Part shown: positions 37,946 to 57,700 of the stretch, piece by piece
Layout of the letters: each line of letters starts with the position of its first letter
How positions within the stretch are numbered: position 1 is the stretch's first letter
Origin: Nymphaea colorata
Lineage: Eukaryota; Streptophyta; Magnoliopsida; Nymphaeales; Nymphaeaceae
Reading direction: 5' to 3'
NCBI RefSeq assembly: GCF_008831285.2
Contig: NC_045147.1
Span: 10,473,427 to 10,537,426, forward strand
DNA: 64,000 nt
The notes under the pieces: model-generated
What the model saw: only the letters and a program-made list of their open reading frames with translations
What the model was told of the DNA's origin: nothing
Database searches by the model: none
Position numbers and translations under genes: made by a program

Positions 37946-39015
37946 AAACTAAGGGGGTTAGGTCGCTAGTAGGTACCTGGTATTGGGTTCGATTCGGACC
38001 CACAATCGGGCTTATGGCTCGAAATGTTATCGGCCGGCTAAGATAGGCTCGATAAACTTGGGTGTCAAGCTTGCTAGCATTTACAATATTAAAGAATAAC
38101 ACACTTTAATGTGGCAGTGATATGAGATTTGAAAGAATAACAAACTCAAATGTGACAGTGATATGAGATTTGGACAGGTTCTTTAACAACTCGGCTCATT
38201 CTTAGGTTCAAGCCCCTAGTGCGGTGAATCTCGCATTTTTAATTTCATTCGAAAAAATATAAAATAAAAAACAAAACAGCTAACTACTTTAACAACCTTC
38301 TCCATAAAACTTTAAAAACTCGCTCAATCTTCAAGCTACTCCTTCCATATTTCTTTTTTTTTTTTTGTTATAGAAAATCGTTAATGTAATGGAGTCATAG
38401 GTAAAAGAAGAGAGGTAAATTAATCAGATCTAATAAAACCCTATACTGTATATGCATTTTATGACTAATAAAATGTCAATTTTGTCATTGGATCCAATTA
38501 TTTGAGGTTGGATTTAGATCCAGTATTGGATTGCATTGAAACCATATTGTATGTCTAATTTGATGGGAATCTTTTGAGCCGTTGATTGTAAAAAAATCGG
38601 ATGATAAAAGTTAAGTTGAAAACGTAAAAACCAAACTATTTATTCAAGCTGTATTATTTTGAAATCTTCTTCTTGTTCTTTTTTCCCATTTTTTTAAAAT
38701 ATTTTTGTCTTATTTGGGGATTCTGGACTTTGCTCTGGTTCCCAATTTGGCTTTATTTGTGATTGAGTGTACTCTTCTTATTCCTCTACCTTAAACGTTG
38801 GAGTACTTTTGCTCACATTTTTCTTCTCATAATGATGCATTCTGGATACAGTTTGGACAAGTCGGGCCTATACCAAACCCGAGTTCGTACCAGTTCCTGA
38901 CTAAGTGAGACTGTGCCTGCAAACGGATCCGAATCAGCTAAAATGCACATAAAATCGGTCTTTGATCGGATCCACTACTGTCAAAAAGAGGAAAACAGCA
39001 AATTCCATTTGAATT
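37946..39015. other. Spacer, no gene seen
   Basis: AT-rich. Near 38065-38180 a segment (GTGTCAAGCTTGCTAGCATTTACA...) is shared, in diverged form, with about 20935-21030, marking a dispersed repeat family. Two near-identical GTG(G/A)CAGTGATATGAGATTTG units sit side by side near 38112 and 38152. Confidence 0.45.
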
Positions 39016-39481
39016 CCTACCTGGTACTAGGGGTGAACAACGAGTTGAAAAGCTCGGCTCGTGAATGAGTTCGAGTCAAGTCATTTGCTTAACGAGTCGA
39101 GCACGAGTTCATGAGTTGTCTCGTTCAAATAATCGAGTTGAGTTCGAGCTCAACACGTAGCTACCCAGTCGAGCTCGAGCTTTCATCGAGTCTCGACATG
39201 AAGATGAATATCAATTCTATTCAAATGAGTTTGTCGAGCCTTAATGTTCGAGCTCAACATGTAATGATGAATATCAATTCTATTCAAATGAGTTTGTCGA
39301 GCTTTAATCGAATGAGCTCGAGCTCAATACATAACTGCCGAGTTGAGCTCGAGTTGCTTCCGTCGAGCTATTCTCGAACTCAAGCAGTGTTTAAGCTTGA
39401 GGTTTTATTAGTTGAGCCGAGCTCGAGCTAACTGAACTCGGGCTCTACTCGGCTCGTGTTCACCCATCCTACCTGGTACTA
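39016..39481. mobile_element. GAGCTC-rich TIR-like element with 14 bp flanking direct repeats
   Basis: The element body is 39030-39467 (438 bp), starting GGGGTGAACAACGAG and ending CTCGTGTTCACCCAT. It is flanked by exact copies of CCTACCTGGTACTA (39016-39029, 39468-39481). The inside is full of self-complementary GAGCTCGAGC words and contains a 63 bp direct repeat (about 39203 and 39266). There is no coding capacity. A 14 bp duplication is longer than usual for hAT (8) or Mutator (about 9) elements. Confidence 0.85.
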
Positions 39482-41900
39482 AGTTGGTCTATCGAAACTT
39501 ATTCAATTGGAATGACAAAATTATAATTTCATAGTTTTCACATTAAAAGGTGAAGGTTGGATCGGACGTGCCTTAGTAGAAAATTCATAAATTCACAGCA
39601 CAGCACCAAGAGGCAGCTTGGTGCAAGTGATTCCCCTCACCCTTTATTTTATACAAAACAATAAAGTCAGTAGGCGACCCCTTTTTTCTTCGCAAGATTC
39701 TTTTCCATTTAAAAAAAAAAAAAAACTAACTTGGATGTTTCCATTTTATTACTTTTATTAATTATTTGTCTTAATGTTTAATCAATAATATTATTTCAAC
39801 TTATATAGTGAAAATTTCATCTTGCCTTTTGCTTTTTCTTTGAGTGAGCCTTGCAAAAGGGAAAAAGAGAATCACTTACAACATGGGCAATCTTATATAA
39901 AGAGTGAAAGGAAAAAGGTTACCACTCCAAAAAGAAAAGCTTGGCAAGGGAAAAGACAAACGAATGAATTGAGTCCAATGTTGCTCGTATCGTATCGGAA
40001 CTCTCACCGCACAACGCATTGACCGATACATCATAAACAAAATAATAATAATAATAATAATAATAACAATTTTACATTGGTGCATAAAGGTAGAAATGAC
40101 CAAAGACTATCTATTAAAATAATAAAAAAACATTTTAAAAGGGCAAAAGAGGATTTAAAAAGGTGAAATGTCTAAAATGTCCACTTCCTTTATAAAAAAT
40201 TTCAAAAATGCCTCTACCCCTTTTGTGCATATTTATTGCATGCACACGATTCAATCTGGTCTTAATCATCGCATGAAAGAATAGGGTGTCATTGTCTTCC
40301 TTATTTAAACGTTTTATTTGAGATTTTTGATGAATGATAGAGAAACACAGAATGGTCAGAACTAGGTAGGGTCTTGAATTTAACACATATATTTATGAAA
40401 CACCAATCTAGCTTATATTGAAGTGAGTTCCCTTATTTTCTATTATTCGACCACATATATTTCCTATGGTGAAAAATATACACATATTTTTTCTCTTTCT
40501 TAATGATAGATCCACCTAATCGTCTGACCATCACATCCGATTCAGATATTTATTTTTTCAAAATCTAATAAAAAAAATGCATGTCCAACAAACTTGCATT
40601 TAACGAGCAGTATTGTAAAAACTGAAAAATAAAGTCGGCCATGCTACTAATTTATTGTATCGACCAACTCAGCAATTGAATATTAGCAAAATATATACAT
40701 TCAAAAATATTCAGCTGAAAGAATCAAACCGAGTTGTCACAGATTCTAGAACACTGAGAAACAAGAAAAGTCCAAAATATTTTTTAAAAAATAAATGAGC
40801 TTCTCATACGATTATTTTAGTAAGAGAAAAAGCACTTGAATGTTAGCATAGCTGGTTGGAGAGTCGAAGAGTCCCGTCAACAGTTTGATTTCTATGAATG
40901 TTAATTTTCAGTGTTCTAAATAGAGGCCCAATGACGCACTAACGACATGCAACAATGTTAATTGGAGACCCAATGACGCACTAATTAAGCTTGGGCGGTA
41001 CTCGGCCCCACTTTGGGCTGAAAAAAAAAAAAGCATTAGGGTGGGCTCGATTAAGTTCGATTCGGTTCTATAAATTTTTTTAATATATACTTTATTAATT
41101 TTTATATATAATTATAATATTTTATTATATAATTTTATATAAAATATATACATATATTTTAATATAATAGACCGGGCCGAGCTATAAGGCTGGCTCTTGG
41201 TTTCCGGTGTCAGCCTGCCCAATGCCGAGGTTTACATTACATTCCACAATCTAGCAGAGCACCAAGGAACCTGACCTGAACCTTGAGAACAATGACGGTC
41301 CGGCCAATTTTTTTCCTCCATATTTCATTATTACCATTTTCTTTCTCCCTACGAAAACCTGAGATGGACGGCGGCTAACGAAGTTCCACGTTGAAGCCTA
41401 AAATTTGATCTTAATTTAGTAAAACTCTTTGATTTTCTAAATTTCCCACACATGGCTTCCCTTTTGAATAATTACCTGTTACGGTTTTATGGGTAAATGT
41501 AGAAGGCCCTTTCCTAGCATTGGGAAAGCATGTTCCCACATTTTATTTGAGGAAATATTTTAGTAATTAATATAAAAATTTGTAAATTCTACCTTTTAGA
41601 TTTAACTATTGAAGATATTTTGACGTATGGTTTCTTCATAACATATAAGTTTCTCTGGAAAAAAAAAAAGCTGCCGTTTGCATAAAAAAATAATAAATAT
41701 ATCTGTTTTCTGAATGATGCATAAAAGATGGATCGGCGAAAATGAAATAAATAGCGACGGAGAAGAACATACTAGAATCTTATTCCAACGGATTCGGGTT
41801 CTTTGGACTCGACACGGTTCCGCCTAACACCGGTATCTCGCTCGTTGGTAGGTAAGGCGGGGGTTCGTTTCCTGGATTTTGGTGAACCCCCACACGGCCC
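39482..41900. other. Spacer upstream of CDC48, repeat-bearing
   Basis: AT-rich. It has a poly(A) run near 39710-39725, an (AAT)n run at about 40040-40068, a 42 bp-spaced direct repeat CCCAATGACGCACTAA (about 40927 and 40969) and, at about 40990-41225, a GGGC-ended element with an AT core like that at 32.1 kb. No gene seen. Confidence 0.45.
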
Positions 41901-41940
41901 ACCGTCCCTCCACCCCCCCACCCCCTTTTCCTACCTGTGC

Positions 41941-41948
41941 CTATAAAA
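41941..41948 (+). promoter_or_regulatory. Candidate TATA box of CDC48
   Basis: CTATAAAA lies 128 bp before the ATG. It is followed by a pyrimidine-rich stretch (TTCTCCCC, CTTCTTCTCC) typical of a plant core promoter and 5' UTR. A GC-rich block of C runs precedes it. It is the best-placed TATA motif in the region. Confidence 0.55.
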
Positions 41949-42075
41949 CTCTGTTTTCCTTCTCCCCGGTTTCTTCTGACCGTTCTCTTGCTTGATCTCG
42001 TCTTTCCATCTTCTTCTCCGCATTCGTTTCTGGTTTTTGTTTGCTGTCTGGGAGTAGGCCCTAGCTGCCTCAGCC

Positions 42076-48265
<6,190 letters not shown>

Positions 48266-49728
48266 GCTGTGAATACTTGGACGGATGCGACTCCAGCGAA
48301 CATTTGATCTGCAAGTCCATCCTTTTCGTGCTTTACCATCCGAGAAATTGTTCCATTCTTTCCTGAATTTTTACTTGTTGCACTCAACGCGTTTACGTTT
48401 ATTTGATGTTATACGATCACAATGAGGTGGTTGGCCCCTGTGGAATACCAACTTTCATTTAATTTGCTGTAGTGCAGGCACAAAAAGTTGGTACTGAATT
48501 TTTTTTTTTGGTTGAAATGCTACAAGTGTTGTTATCGACAGCGCCGCAATATAGTAATATACCGGCTCATGCATATCGTACTAGCGCCTTAGGTATATGT
48601 AAATTTTTGCCATTTTTTGAAATAAGCTTAAAGTGATTTTTTGTTTTTTGAATTAAAGAAGGCGATATGTAACAATTTTTATTTGTCGTTGCGTTGCATC
48701 AATGAGCAAACTAATGCAATGCTGATGCCATTTTTCACATTAGTATAGAGGATACGCATCCTTTGATTAATGAAGTCCAAGAGGAAATTTGAAGGTTTGA
48801 AACACCATTTTGTTTTCAACTCTTTAAATGGCTTTTCTTCAGTGTCTATTTTGTATAAGAAAGTGAAAACCATTAGGTGATCCCTTTACTATTCTTTTTT
48901 TTTTTTTAGAAGTAAAGCTGACTAATACCATCTCTCTTTATGCTTGCTTAATGATATAAAATTCACTTCTGTAATAAAAGTTCATTTCATCTTTTGCTTT
49001 TCGTTTGAGTGGAGTCCCTCGATGTGGTATGTTAAAAGTAAAAGGTGAATCATCACTTGCAGCCTGGGCAATCTTTTCCACTATGTTTGGATGGATAGAT
49101 GGAGGGAATGAAAAAGATACTATTATAAAATGAGAGAGGAAGGGAAACATTGGTGACGTCAGGAGAAACGAAATGAACGAAAACCATTGTAAAATTTGTT
49201 TGTATAGGAATAAAATTTGTTTGAATAAGAATAAAATGGGAAGAGAGGAATTATTAAATATTACGTTTGTCGAGTAATGAATAACTAAGTTGTGAATAGT
49301 TCATGCCCACTACCCAATAAAAACCCAAAAAATTTTCATTCTCCTTATTTTTGAACTATGTCGGGACCTAGGTAAAAACAGTACACCTATCAACTAAAGT
49401 ATCTTTATTCCATCTTTTATGGTTTAGAAGAACAGCACTTATGAAAATCTAACAGATGATATGTATATATATATATATATATATAAGAAAAATTGAAATC
49501 AGCCAATTGCTTCCATGGTCAAATAATAGTTTCTACTATTTTGTGTTGTAAAAATTATATTATGTCAATTTGTAATGTTGTTAATGCACCTTTTTTGTGA
49601 CAGTTTTAAGTGATACAAAATAAAAATTCGTCCCACGAATATATGTGTGTTTTGGTGTGCGTGTGAGTGTGTGTGAGAGAGAGATGATGAAAATTTTCAT
49701 CCCTACTTTTTCTTTGCACTTTCTCATC

Positions 49729-49762
<34 letters not shown>

Positions 49763-51999
49763 ATCATCTTTCGCATCATTATTAATCATCATTGACACAA
49801 ATTTACGTGACCGTGATTTTTTTTTTTGTTTTTTTCCTAAAGCACATTTTCTTTTTCAAAAATCGAAAATACATATAAAAGATACACCTTTACATTTTTC
49901 ATATATCAAACGAAACAAACATTGTTAATAAATGTTTGATTCTCAATAGTTCAAAGTTACAAAAATACAAACATAAACTTACATTGCTCCCACGCTACTA
50001 TCATCAGCCATGTGAAAACCATACAAAGTTTAGTGGTGTCGATGTGTCTATATTGAACATTAAGAAAATATATTAGTTCTATAAAAAATAAAGTTTAACA
50101 AATAGAACTCGTTACATCAAATTAAATGTTATGTAACCCATATCACTATGTTGTTGTGCCATAAACTGAGCAACTTAAGCCTAAAATTCTTGAAATTGCT
50201 GCCAAGATTGAAGAAACTAAACTTGTACAAGCAACTTCAATATCATCAACTCCCTATTTTGTGAATGCTATATTTTAATTATTTAGTTTATAAGTCATGC
50301 ATAGGAATATTCGTTGTGTAGCTTGTCATGCAATCTTCGAAACAAGTACCTGTTATCATCCCAAAATTTTTAAAGACTATATTCCATTTTCACTCAAACG
50401 AAATCATAAGTTATTTTATTTGAATTTAATTTTTGGACCCTAAGCCCAACCCTAAGCCCAAAACAGACTTTCATATCCATAGCTAAGTCCAATGCATGAC
50501 CATTCAATCCAAAACGAATTTCTAGACCCATATCTGAGTCCAAACCCAATGTTCAAATTCGAACGCGAGATTCAAATACGAAGTCCACCTCTCATATCTG
50601 AATTAGATCTAAAATCCAAGTTTAGATTTTTTAAATTTATGTATGCGTACCTCTTTCTTTCTTTTTTTTTTAAATTTTTTCCTTCTCTTTTTCTTTATTT
50701 CTCTCAAATTAAAGTATTTTTTTTCCATTCTTTTGAATATTTTTCTCTCAAGATCTTTTCATTTGCTGATTTCATGAAAATCAAAACTCAAGTAATTACC
50801 CAATATTAGAATCATTCTTGATAGTCTACAACCCCATTCCATTTTCAAAAAAATTTCTTTCTTCATAAAAATATTTATGATAGTTATAAAATGAGAAACT
50901 TAGGTGCATGTGATAGTGAGAATGTTTTTGGATGAATGTTATGGTAGGAATGAATGATTTGCTCTTCATCATGTATGATCAATGTATTCATATATCCACA
51001 TTCACTTAACATTACGAACGATCACAAACACCTCTGTAAGAGAACTTAAGCAAAATGAGATGGAACTCTAATTAAGTAGTAACCGGATTAGAACAAAATC
51101 TCAAACATACTTGAAGTCTGAAGAGAACACTAAGTGACTTCAAAAAGTGATTTCCAAATGTTTTCAAATGATATTTGTAAAGATTTCTCAATTTAAAATT
51201 TCTCAAATCAAAATGTTTCACAACATGAAATGATTCTTTAAAACTTTCTCAAAATCTTGAAATCTTCAATATTTTCTCAAACACTAACTGCATTTACAAT
51301 GAAAAAATGTTCAAGTTAAAACAAAATGCATAAAAAAAAACATAGCCTTTGGATTGGTTATCCTCGGTAAAGGTATCGGGAAAGTCAATCCTCGTACCAA
51401 CGGGCGAGTCCCTTTCTCTTGTTTCAAAATAAAATCTCATTTTTTTGAAGCACTCCAAAAACTAAAATATTTTTGGGGATACAAACAACACCTAAATAAT
51501 TTATTTCGTTTATCGTATATCTTTCAAACAACTTCATAAAGTGACATGTTTAATATATCTGTAACACAAATACCATTTTTTCTCTAATCAAAGGTCATTA
51601 ATGAAAGTTTAATTGCACCATTCAACAATGAAATATGCTACATTCTAAATGACTACAATCTAAGCGGTTCAAGAAAATTATAAGTTTTTAATCGTTCAAA
51701 CAATTCATCAAACACTTGTTGGGTGGCTAAAAAGACTAGAGACCAGAAACATTAAAATATTCAAAAAGCATATTCAAACTACAACCAATCAACTTAATAT
51801 TTTGCAAATAAGTATATGTGTAGCTGAATTAGACATAATAAAAAATTGACGCCGAAATCTGGCCAAAATGCACTGGAATCCAACAAAAAAATTATTTAGG
51901 AAAATTTGGGGGTTTTGGGTTTGTCTTGAGATTTTATGCTATTAATATATCAAATTAAAGTATTAAGCTCAACAGACATTCTTGCAAAGTTTCACGGCC
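48266..51999. other. Spacer downstream of CDC48, no gene seen
   Basis: It starts with the CDC48 3' UTR. The rest is AT-rich with simple repeats, e.g. (AT)n at about 49461-49485 and the inverted microsatellite at 49645-49762. Words such as CCCTAAGCCCAACCC and AACCCAATGTTC near 50440-50560 look like old retroelement DNA. No exon supported. Confidence 0.45.
49645..49762. repeat. Inverted microsatellite (TG)n(GA)n ... (CT)n(CA)n
   Basis: GTGTGTGAGAGAGAGATGATG on the left and CATCCTCTCTCTCTC...CACACACACAC on the right are reverse complements around a roughly 35 bp centre, so the two microsatellites could pair as a hairpin. Confidence 0.85.
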
Positions 52000-52005
52000 A
52001 AATAC

Positions 52006-52760
52006 TACCAGAAAACGGTTATTTTTTACTGAAAAATTTTGGATATATACCACACAAGCATGTTACAACAACCTTTTTAAGCTTCAAGCAATCCAAAAAC
52101 GATGAAAAGCACCTCCACTTGCCATAAAATCGCCGGTAGGAAGAAGAGGGAAGAGAAAATAAAAGAGGGACGAAGAATAGAAGAGAAAAAGGGTTTGTGA
52201 CGTGGTAATAACTCGGGAAAGGTTTTGTCGATGCGTGATGCTGCTTCGTTAAAAGCATACTTAAAAACATCACAAGGTTTTACTAATGTCCGGAGTCAAC
52301 ATGTTGATGGAAGTGTAGTTTTACTGACACGCAGAACAAACATTGATAATTCTTCGTCGAAAATATGTTTCATCGACGTGAGAAATGTTACAGGTCGGTA
52401 AATCTAACAACTTCTGCTAACATCCGTAGATGAATGTTTGTACGTTTCATCAGGAAAAAATTTTGATCGACTCGAGAACAGTCACGTGTCTGTAAAACTG
52501 AGCTTCTTTCAGTACTTTTATCGACCTTCGGAATAGGACGTTGGTAAAAATTGTTTTTTAGCGACGTAAGAGTTGCGGACATTGGTAAAAGGCAAACTTC
52601 AACGACATGTGTCGATGAAGGCAGCTTTTCACTGACTCTATCTCTGGATGACAGCAAAAAAATTATATTTAGCGATTGTCTTCGGGTCGTCAGTAAAAGT
52701 TGACTTTCACTTACATAAGTTTTCCATGTGTTGGTAAATCCATTTGGTTTTTTAGTGCTT
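52006..52760. mobile_element. Probable non-autonomous CACTA-like element (right end clear, left end uncertain)
   Basis: The right end reads GGTTTTTTAGTG (terminal TAGTG at 52753-52757). The preceding 500 bp carries degenerate repeats mixing TTTAGCGA, CGACGT, TCGGTAAA and TTTTACTGAC words in both orientations, as in the subterminal zones of plant CACTA transposons. The left end may be TACTACCAGAAAA at about 52006, close to the common CACTACCAGAAAA terminus but altered at the first base. The 3 bp target duplication was not confirmed. No transposase is encoded. Confidence 0.5.
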
Positions 52761-54723
52761 CTTCTGTTCCTGTGAGCACTTCTATGTTTCCCATCTTCAC
52801 CATTGACTCCGCGAACAGTGTTGCTCACACATTGCCCCTGAACTGTAACAAAGCATTCAACAATTGATCTCCGTTTTTTTTTCTGGTGAGATGCACTGGA
52901 GTTCTAGTTCAGAGTTGTATTAATCTTCTCAACTAATTGAACTGATACAAAGTTGACATGTGTTTTGTCTCCTCAAAATTACTTAGAGCTCCAAGAAATA
53001 TTCTGGGCACCATGAAGTATTGTTGTGACCATATATGGCAAGCCTCTCACCCAATAGGATCAACTTCAGATCAGTTACCTCGTGAGTGACCTTTCAGGCT
53101 ACAATGCTACTAACTAATAATCATGCACTTATTTGTGTGCAACTTTCTACTTTATCCCCTTTTGAAATTTCTAAAGTTAGAAAATCATTGAGTTTAGATT
53201 TTTGCAAAAAGTTTCCGTTGTTTAGATAGTTAATACCTCCTATAAAAGCGATTAAACCTATGGTGATCAATTACCTCATGCGGCTCTCCCTGTCCACTGC
53301 CCTACTTCTTCTTTCGGTGAGTGGGATGGAACCACTTGAAAAAGGCAGGAAAATCAAATCTTCGGGCAAAATTACACTCACCACTTGAAAAAGAGCTGAA
53401 TGGTTACGGGACATTATACCAGCATTTCGATTCCGAGTTTCACCCTATATGCCATAAGAGCATAGTGCCCCACCCGAATTAAAAGGGTAACAGTGACACC
53501 TCTTGTCACCAGCTATGCCATACAATTTATGCCAAGTCTTCAAGGTCATGATACAAACAAGTCCTTAGATCTTGATACAAAGAAGCCAAAACCATAAACC
53601 TTCAAAGACTTGCACAATTTTAAGTGCTGGAGATTTTAACAGAAACTAGGGAGAAAATAATATAGCAAAAAATGTAAACTTTTCACAAAGGCCATAGATC
53701 CTTTTTCAGATTCTGATATAATAATGTATAAGCCCCCTGAGAAGTAAACCTCCAGTTAGGCCCAAACATCATGCTGTAGACCGTTCCAATAGAAAGCAAA
53801 CCGCAATTGGATGTGAACTAAGTAGGGTGCTCAGACTTGTTTATAAAAACGGTCAACCTTTTTGAACTTAGTTTACAAAAGAGAATAGGAAAGCTAATCA
53901 AATTTGATCTACCAACAGCCTTTAGCCACTACGGATTCAAATCCAGCTTATCTAAATCCTGTCATTGCACATAATTTGGCTGTCATGGCAAATAGTTTGG
54001 CACATCATTGAGCACATACACAAGCCTAAGGGCTTGGCTAGTTGGCTACGTGTGATCTTTGCAGGTCGGACGAGCAGCTTTAGTTTGACTGGTCAGGTTC
54101 TGGGCTTGATAAGTTATCTTCAAGCAAGTCTCTATGACTTTGTTTTCCTTATTAGCTTTAAGGAAAAGCATACCACTTTTAAAAAAAAATTAAGAGGAGC
54201 ACTTCAATCGATAACATGACAGTAGTAACCAGTAAGAAAAAACAGCCATGTGAGATAGGTCTACGCCTGAGGCAAAATATAAGTTCTGAAAGGGTAGGTA
54301 CGCTTTTGTAAAATGATCCACTCCTGAGGCATGTTTCTATAAATTGTTCATAATTGAATATAAGAAAGAGCACCACTAAAATGGCAAAATTTTAGTTTAC
54401 ACATTATCATCAGCAAGGGCAAACCCCCTCCTTCAACAGCAAATGGATCGCCAATATCATCTATGTGTGGTATTTGAGGAAAACTAACAGGCAGAATTAA
54501 TATACACATTATTATCAGAAAAGTAATACTATATACAAAGAAATATCAAGACAATAAAGGACAAGAAAAGCAGAGAGTAACTTGGGAATGATGTATCCTG
54601 GAATTCGCAGAGCCACACACCAGGTCTCCACCATAGATGCATGCATGTCATTCCTTTTTTAGCTGCCACTTGTCATACGCAACAAGGGGACAAATCACTT
54701 TACCCTCCCCATGCACAGGAATA
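52761..54723. other. Spacer downstream of the At5g43822-like gene
   Basis: No gene supported. It probably includes the 3' UTR of the minus-strand gene that ends at 54724. A minus-strand stretch at about 54475-54420 (DIGDPFAVEGGG) looks exon-like in isolation, but the gene upstream already has a well-placed stop before it. Confidence 0.4.
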
Positions 54724-57700
54724 TCATCGATCAACACCGTCCATGAATATCTTGTTATAAATCAGCTGCACTGCAAACAAAGTCGTACAATTAATATTCT
54801 AGTTACTAAGAACTCCATTAGAGAAATTAACTTTTAATTTTACAGCTAAATGATTCTTCTGTAGTAGGACAACCTTGAACTCCGGGGATGTTGGGCTGGT
54901 CAGCAAGTAGATGACTGAAGGCAGTTAAATCACCTGGGCTGCTTCAACACGAAAAGGATATACTATTATGGGCATGTCAAGAAGAAACCAGTAACCTTAA
55001 GCATTTATAACGTCTGATGTCATGGCAAAGAATTAGAATCAATTCGAATGCCATACGTGAGGGATTTATGCAGATAACTTGTGGCCCAATTCACAACTGG
55101 CTTCTTGAGGACACTGTAGTTTTCACCAGTAACTTACGTGGAGTTTGCATTGAAGAATAGGGGGGGCACAAGAAAAAGGGTTTTCAAAGTAAATATCAAA
55201 AAATAGCATGAGAAACAAAAATTGGAAAGCTGCACAACCACTTTAGGAAAGCAAAGGTTGTCTCCATAAACCTCGAAGCAAGGAAAGCAAGGTTCCAACA
55301 CAGACAAGTAGGGCAAAGAAGCAGGAAACTGTAATTGGATCAGAAGATTTTGAAAAATAACCTCCTCAGGTGCTCCAAAAGGCAGAACTGAATACAGGGA
55401 CATTATCAGCAAGAATATACTGAGGTAATGTATCCGACAATAGGGGAAAGGTGCAAGTCTGCAATTAGGGCAGGAAGGAATGAAGTAAATATGAGAATTG
55501 CTTGAGGCTAAAGTAGCAAAATCCTCACTTTCTTAGGGCATGTAAAGGGATCGTCAAACATTTCAACACTCTTGCTAAAGATCCTAACATACAATGAATC
55601 ATGATTATGGATATAATGTCACATCGACAAACAACCAACCTTGAATTCCAATTTAGGGCTAAAACCACAGATGACTTCAGGTTGTACCTGTAACGAAAAT
55701 CTGTTTAGTATTCACCAAGAATAAAATTGACATAATAACAACAAAATCAGCAAAAGCAATAAAAAAGTTCAGGAATTTAGACCAACACTTAGTTAATGAT
55801 GTCAACAGTTAGCTAAGGTTTTGCTAAGCTTCCCTCTGTAATACGTTTCTAGTGCCCAAAGGTTGGGCATTTGGGAACCAGCATGATGTTGGCATCCTCC
55901 CAAAATGACACCACTCATGCTATTTTCAGTTTTGTCAGTGCTGACAGCTGACATAGCAGAAAACCTATTAACCAACAGGATCCTCCAAGTTTAACATTAT
56001 CAGCATAAAAGGGTAGGTGTGATGCCCAAATTCGCAACTAACAGCAATCACAATGTATAACATCAAAAGCTCAAGTTTCTTAGGAAGTGTATGTGAGAAA
56101 CGTGATTAGTTTCACCAGCAGAACACACATTTAAAGTGGTTTGGGGAGTTCACTTATCTGAAATCAACATAAGAAACTTATGATGCCTGGCTGTTATTTG
56201 CAGTAATTGCAGTTACTGATGTCAATGTTGGGACTTGGGCATCGAATTATTAGTTTTTTCTTACAGAAGAGTGAAGGACGTAAGAACCCATATTGCACAT
56301 GCCAAATTTGGTGTGCGTTTGTAAATATGAAAGACTTATTGGTTCGAGTATGCGAAAGCTGTTAGTATCAGCAGTACAGTGTAGATTCTATAACAAAAGG
56401 ACAGGAAAGAGAGAAAGAGAGAGAGAGTTGAAAACGAATTCAACTAAATGGAACCCATACCAAGAGTAATGGATGCCAAAAAACCACAACTCAAAGAGAA
56501 AAAGGCAGTCTAAAACTAGAAATAAGGTCCAAAGGCCAGAATGCCTTTACATGGAGACATCCATCCAAAGAGAAAAAAAGGGACTGAGAAGTCTTAAGGC
56601 TGTCCACAAAAGGAAATATTATTGTACATGAACCAGATGTGCCATCAAAAACAGCAAAGCCACATCCGCCACAGAAAATGCCAGCGTTTGGAGTGATGAA
56701 TGACCAAGGGACCAAAAGGGATATCCCATGCAAAGGGAGAAAAAGATAGAGAGACCTAACCTTCACAAAAGAATGGTGAGGGAGGCCTAAGAAGATCCAC
56801 CAAAAGAGGTGAAAAAGACAGAGAAGGGGATGGAATGGAAGAAAGTGCAACACGACCCATTAGTGCTACTGCTAAGATGGAATTTTACCCAATAAAAACA
56901 CTCCTTCTCTTGGAGCACATATATTTAAAATGCTAGGAGAACTTATTAAGAAGTGAAGGCAATAATATTATTCTGACACGTGAGAATATAGTTGAATATC
57001 AATATAATGGAATTATTACCATGGGTCCACACGGTTTTGCTTATCACCGAATGTGTAACCAATACTGAAAGGCACGCCTAACTTAATATTTTAGATGTGG
57101 TCATGAACTTCTTTCCCTTCACCTAAAGCTCCACCATCCATTTAGGAAGAATATACAGCATGATCACCAATGCTGGTATTTCTAAGATATTGCCAAACAG
57201 CTACAAATGATATTATCAGGGAAATATCACAACATTTTCAAAGTATAGCCAGCAAATAAAATATGAAATTACAACAATATCACAACATTTTCCCTATGAG
57301 GAAAAAAAAACTTTGTTTTTATTTTACATATTTTAAGTGCATACAGTTCATTTTTATTTTTCTATAACTTAAAAAATGAAAGTTCATGAATATTCCTGTA
57401 ACAAATTAGCAATAATTTCATAATTTTGTATTTTCTCTTTCATTCTTTTTACTTTCAAAATTTTGAATTCCAAAAACTTTCCAAAAAAATCAGCTTTTAG
57501 AAAATCAAGAAACACCATTCCATAAATTGCCGAGAGGCAAGAATGATAATCGTAGATGATACATTGATACGTTCGACCTGGCCTCTGTATATCAGGCTAT
57601 GTGCCATAGAATGAGACATTCTTAATGTGCCATCAAGTGGTAACATCCATATGACAAGCCCTAAATTTTAATAGGATGCAGAATGCTTGGAACTGCATTA

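Noticed and set aside
37959-37996. GGTTCGATTCG near 37986 as a tRNA or SINE B box
   Set aside because: The only A-box-like word lies about 27 bases upstream, too close for a tRNA promoter.
49309-49330. CACTACCCAATAAAAACCC as the left end of a large CACTA element reaching 52757
   Set aside because: The flanking trinucleotides do not match those after 52757 and the terminal sequence agrees poorly with the right end.
50440-50480. CCCTAAG-type words as interstitial telomere repeat
   Set aside because: They are not tandem CCCTAAA units and are spaced irregularly.
54179-54480. Minus-strand stretch reading DIGDPFAVEGGG as a last exon of the At5g43822-like gene
   Set aside because: The gene already ends in phase at 54724-54726 with a length and C-terminus fitting its family.
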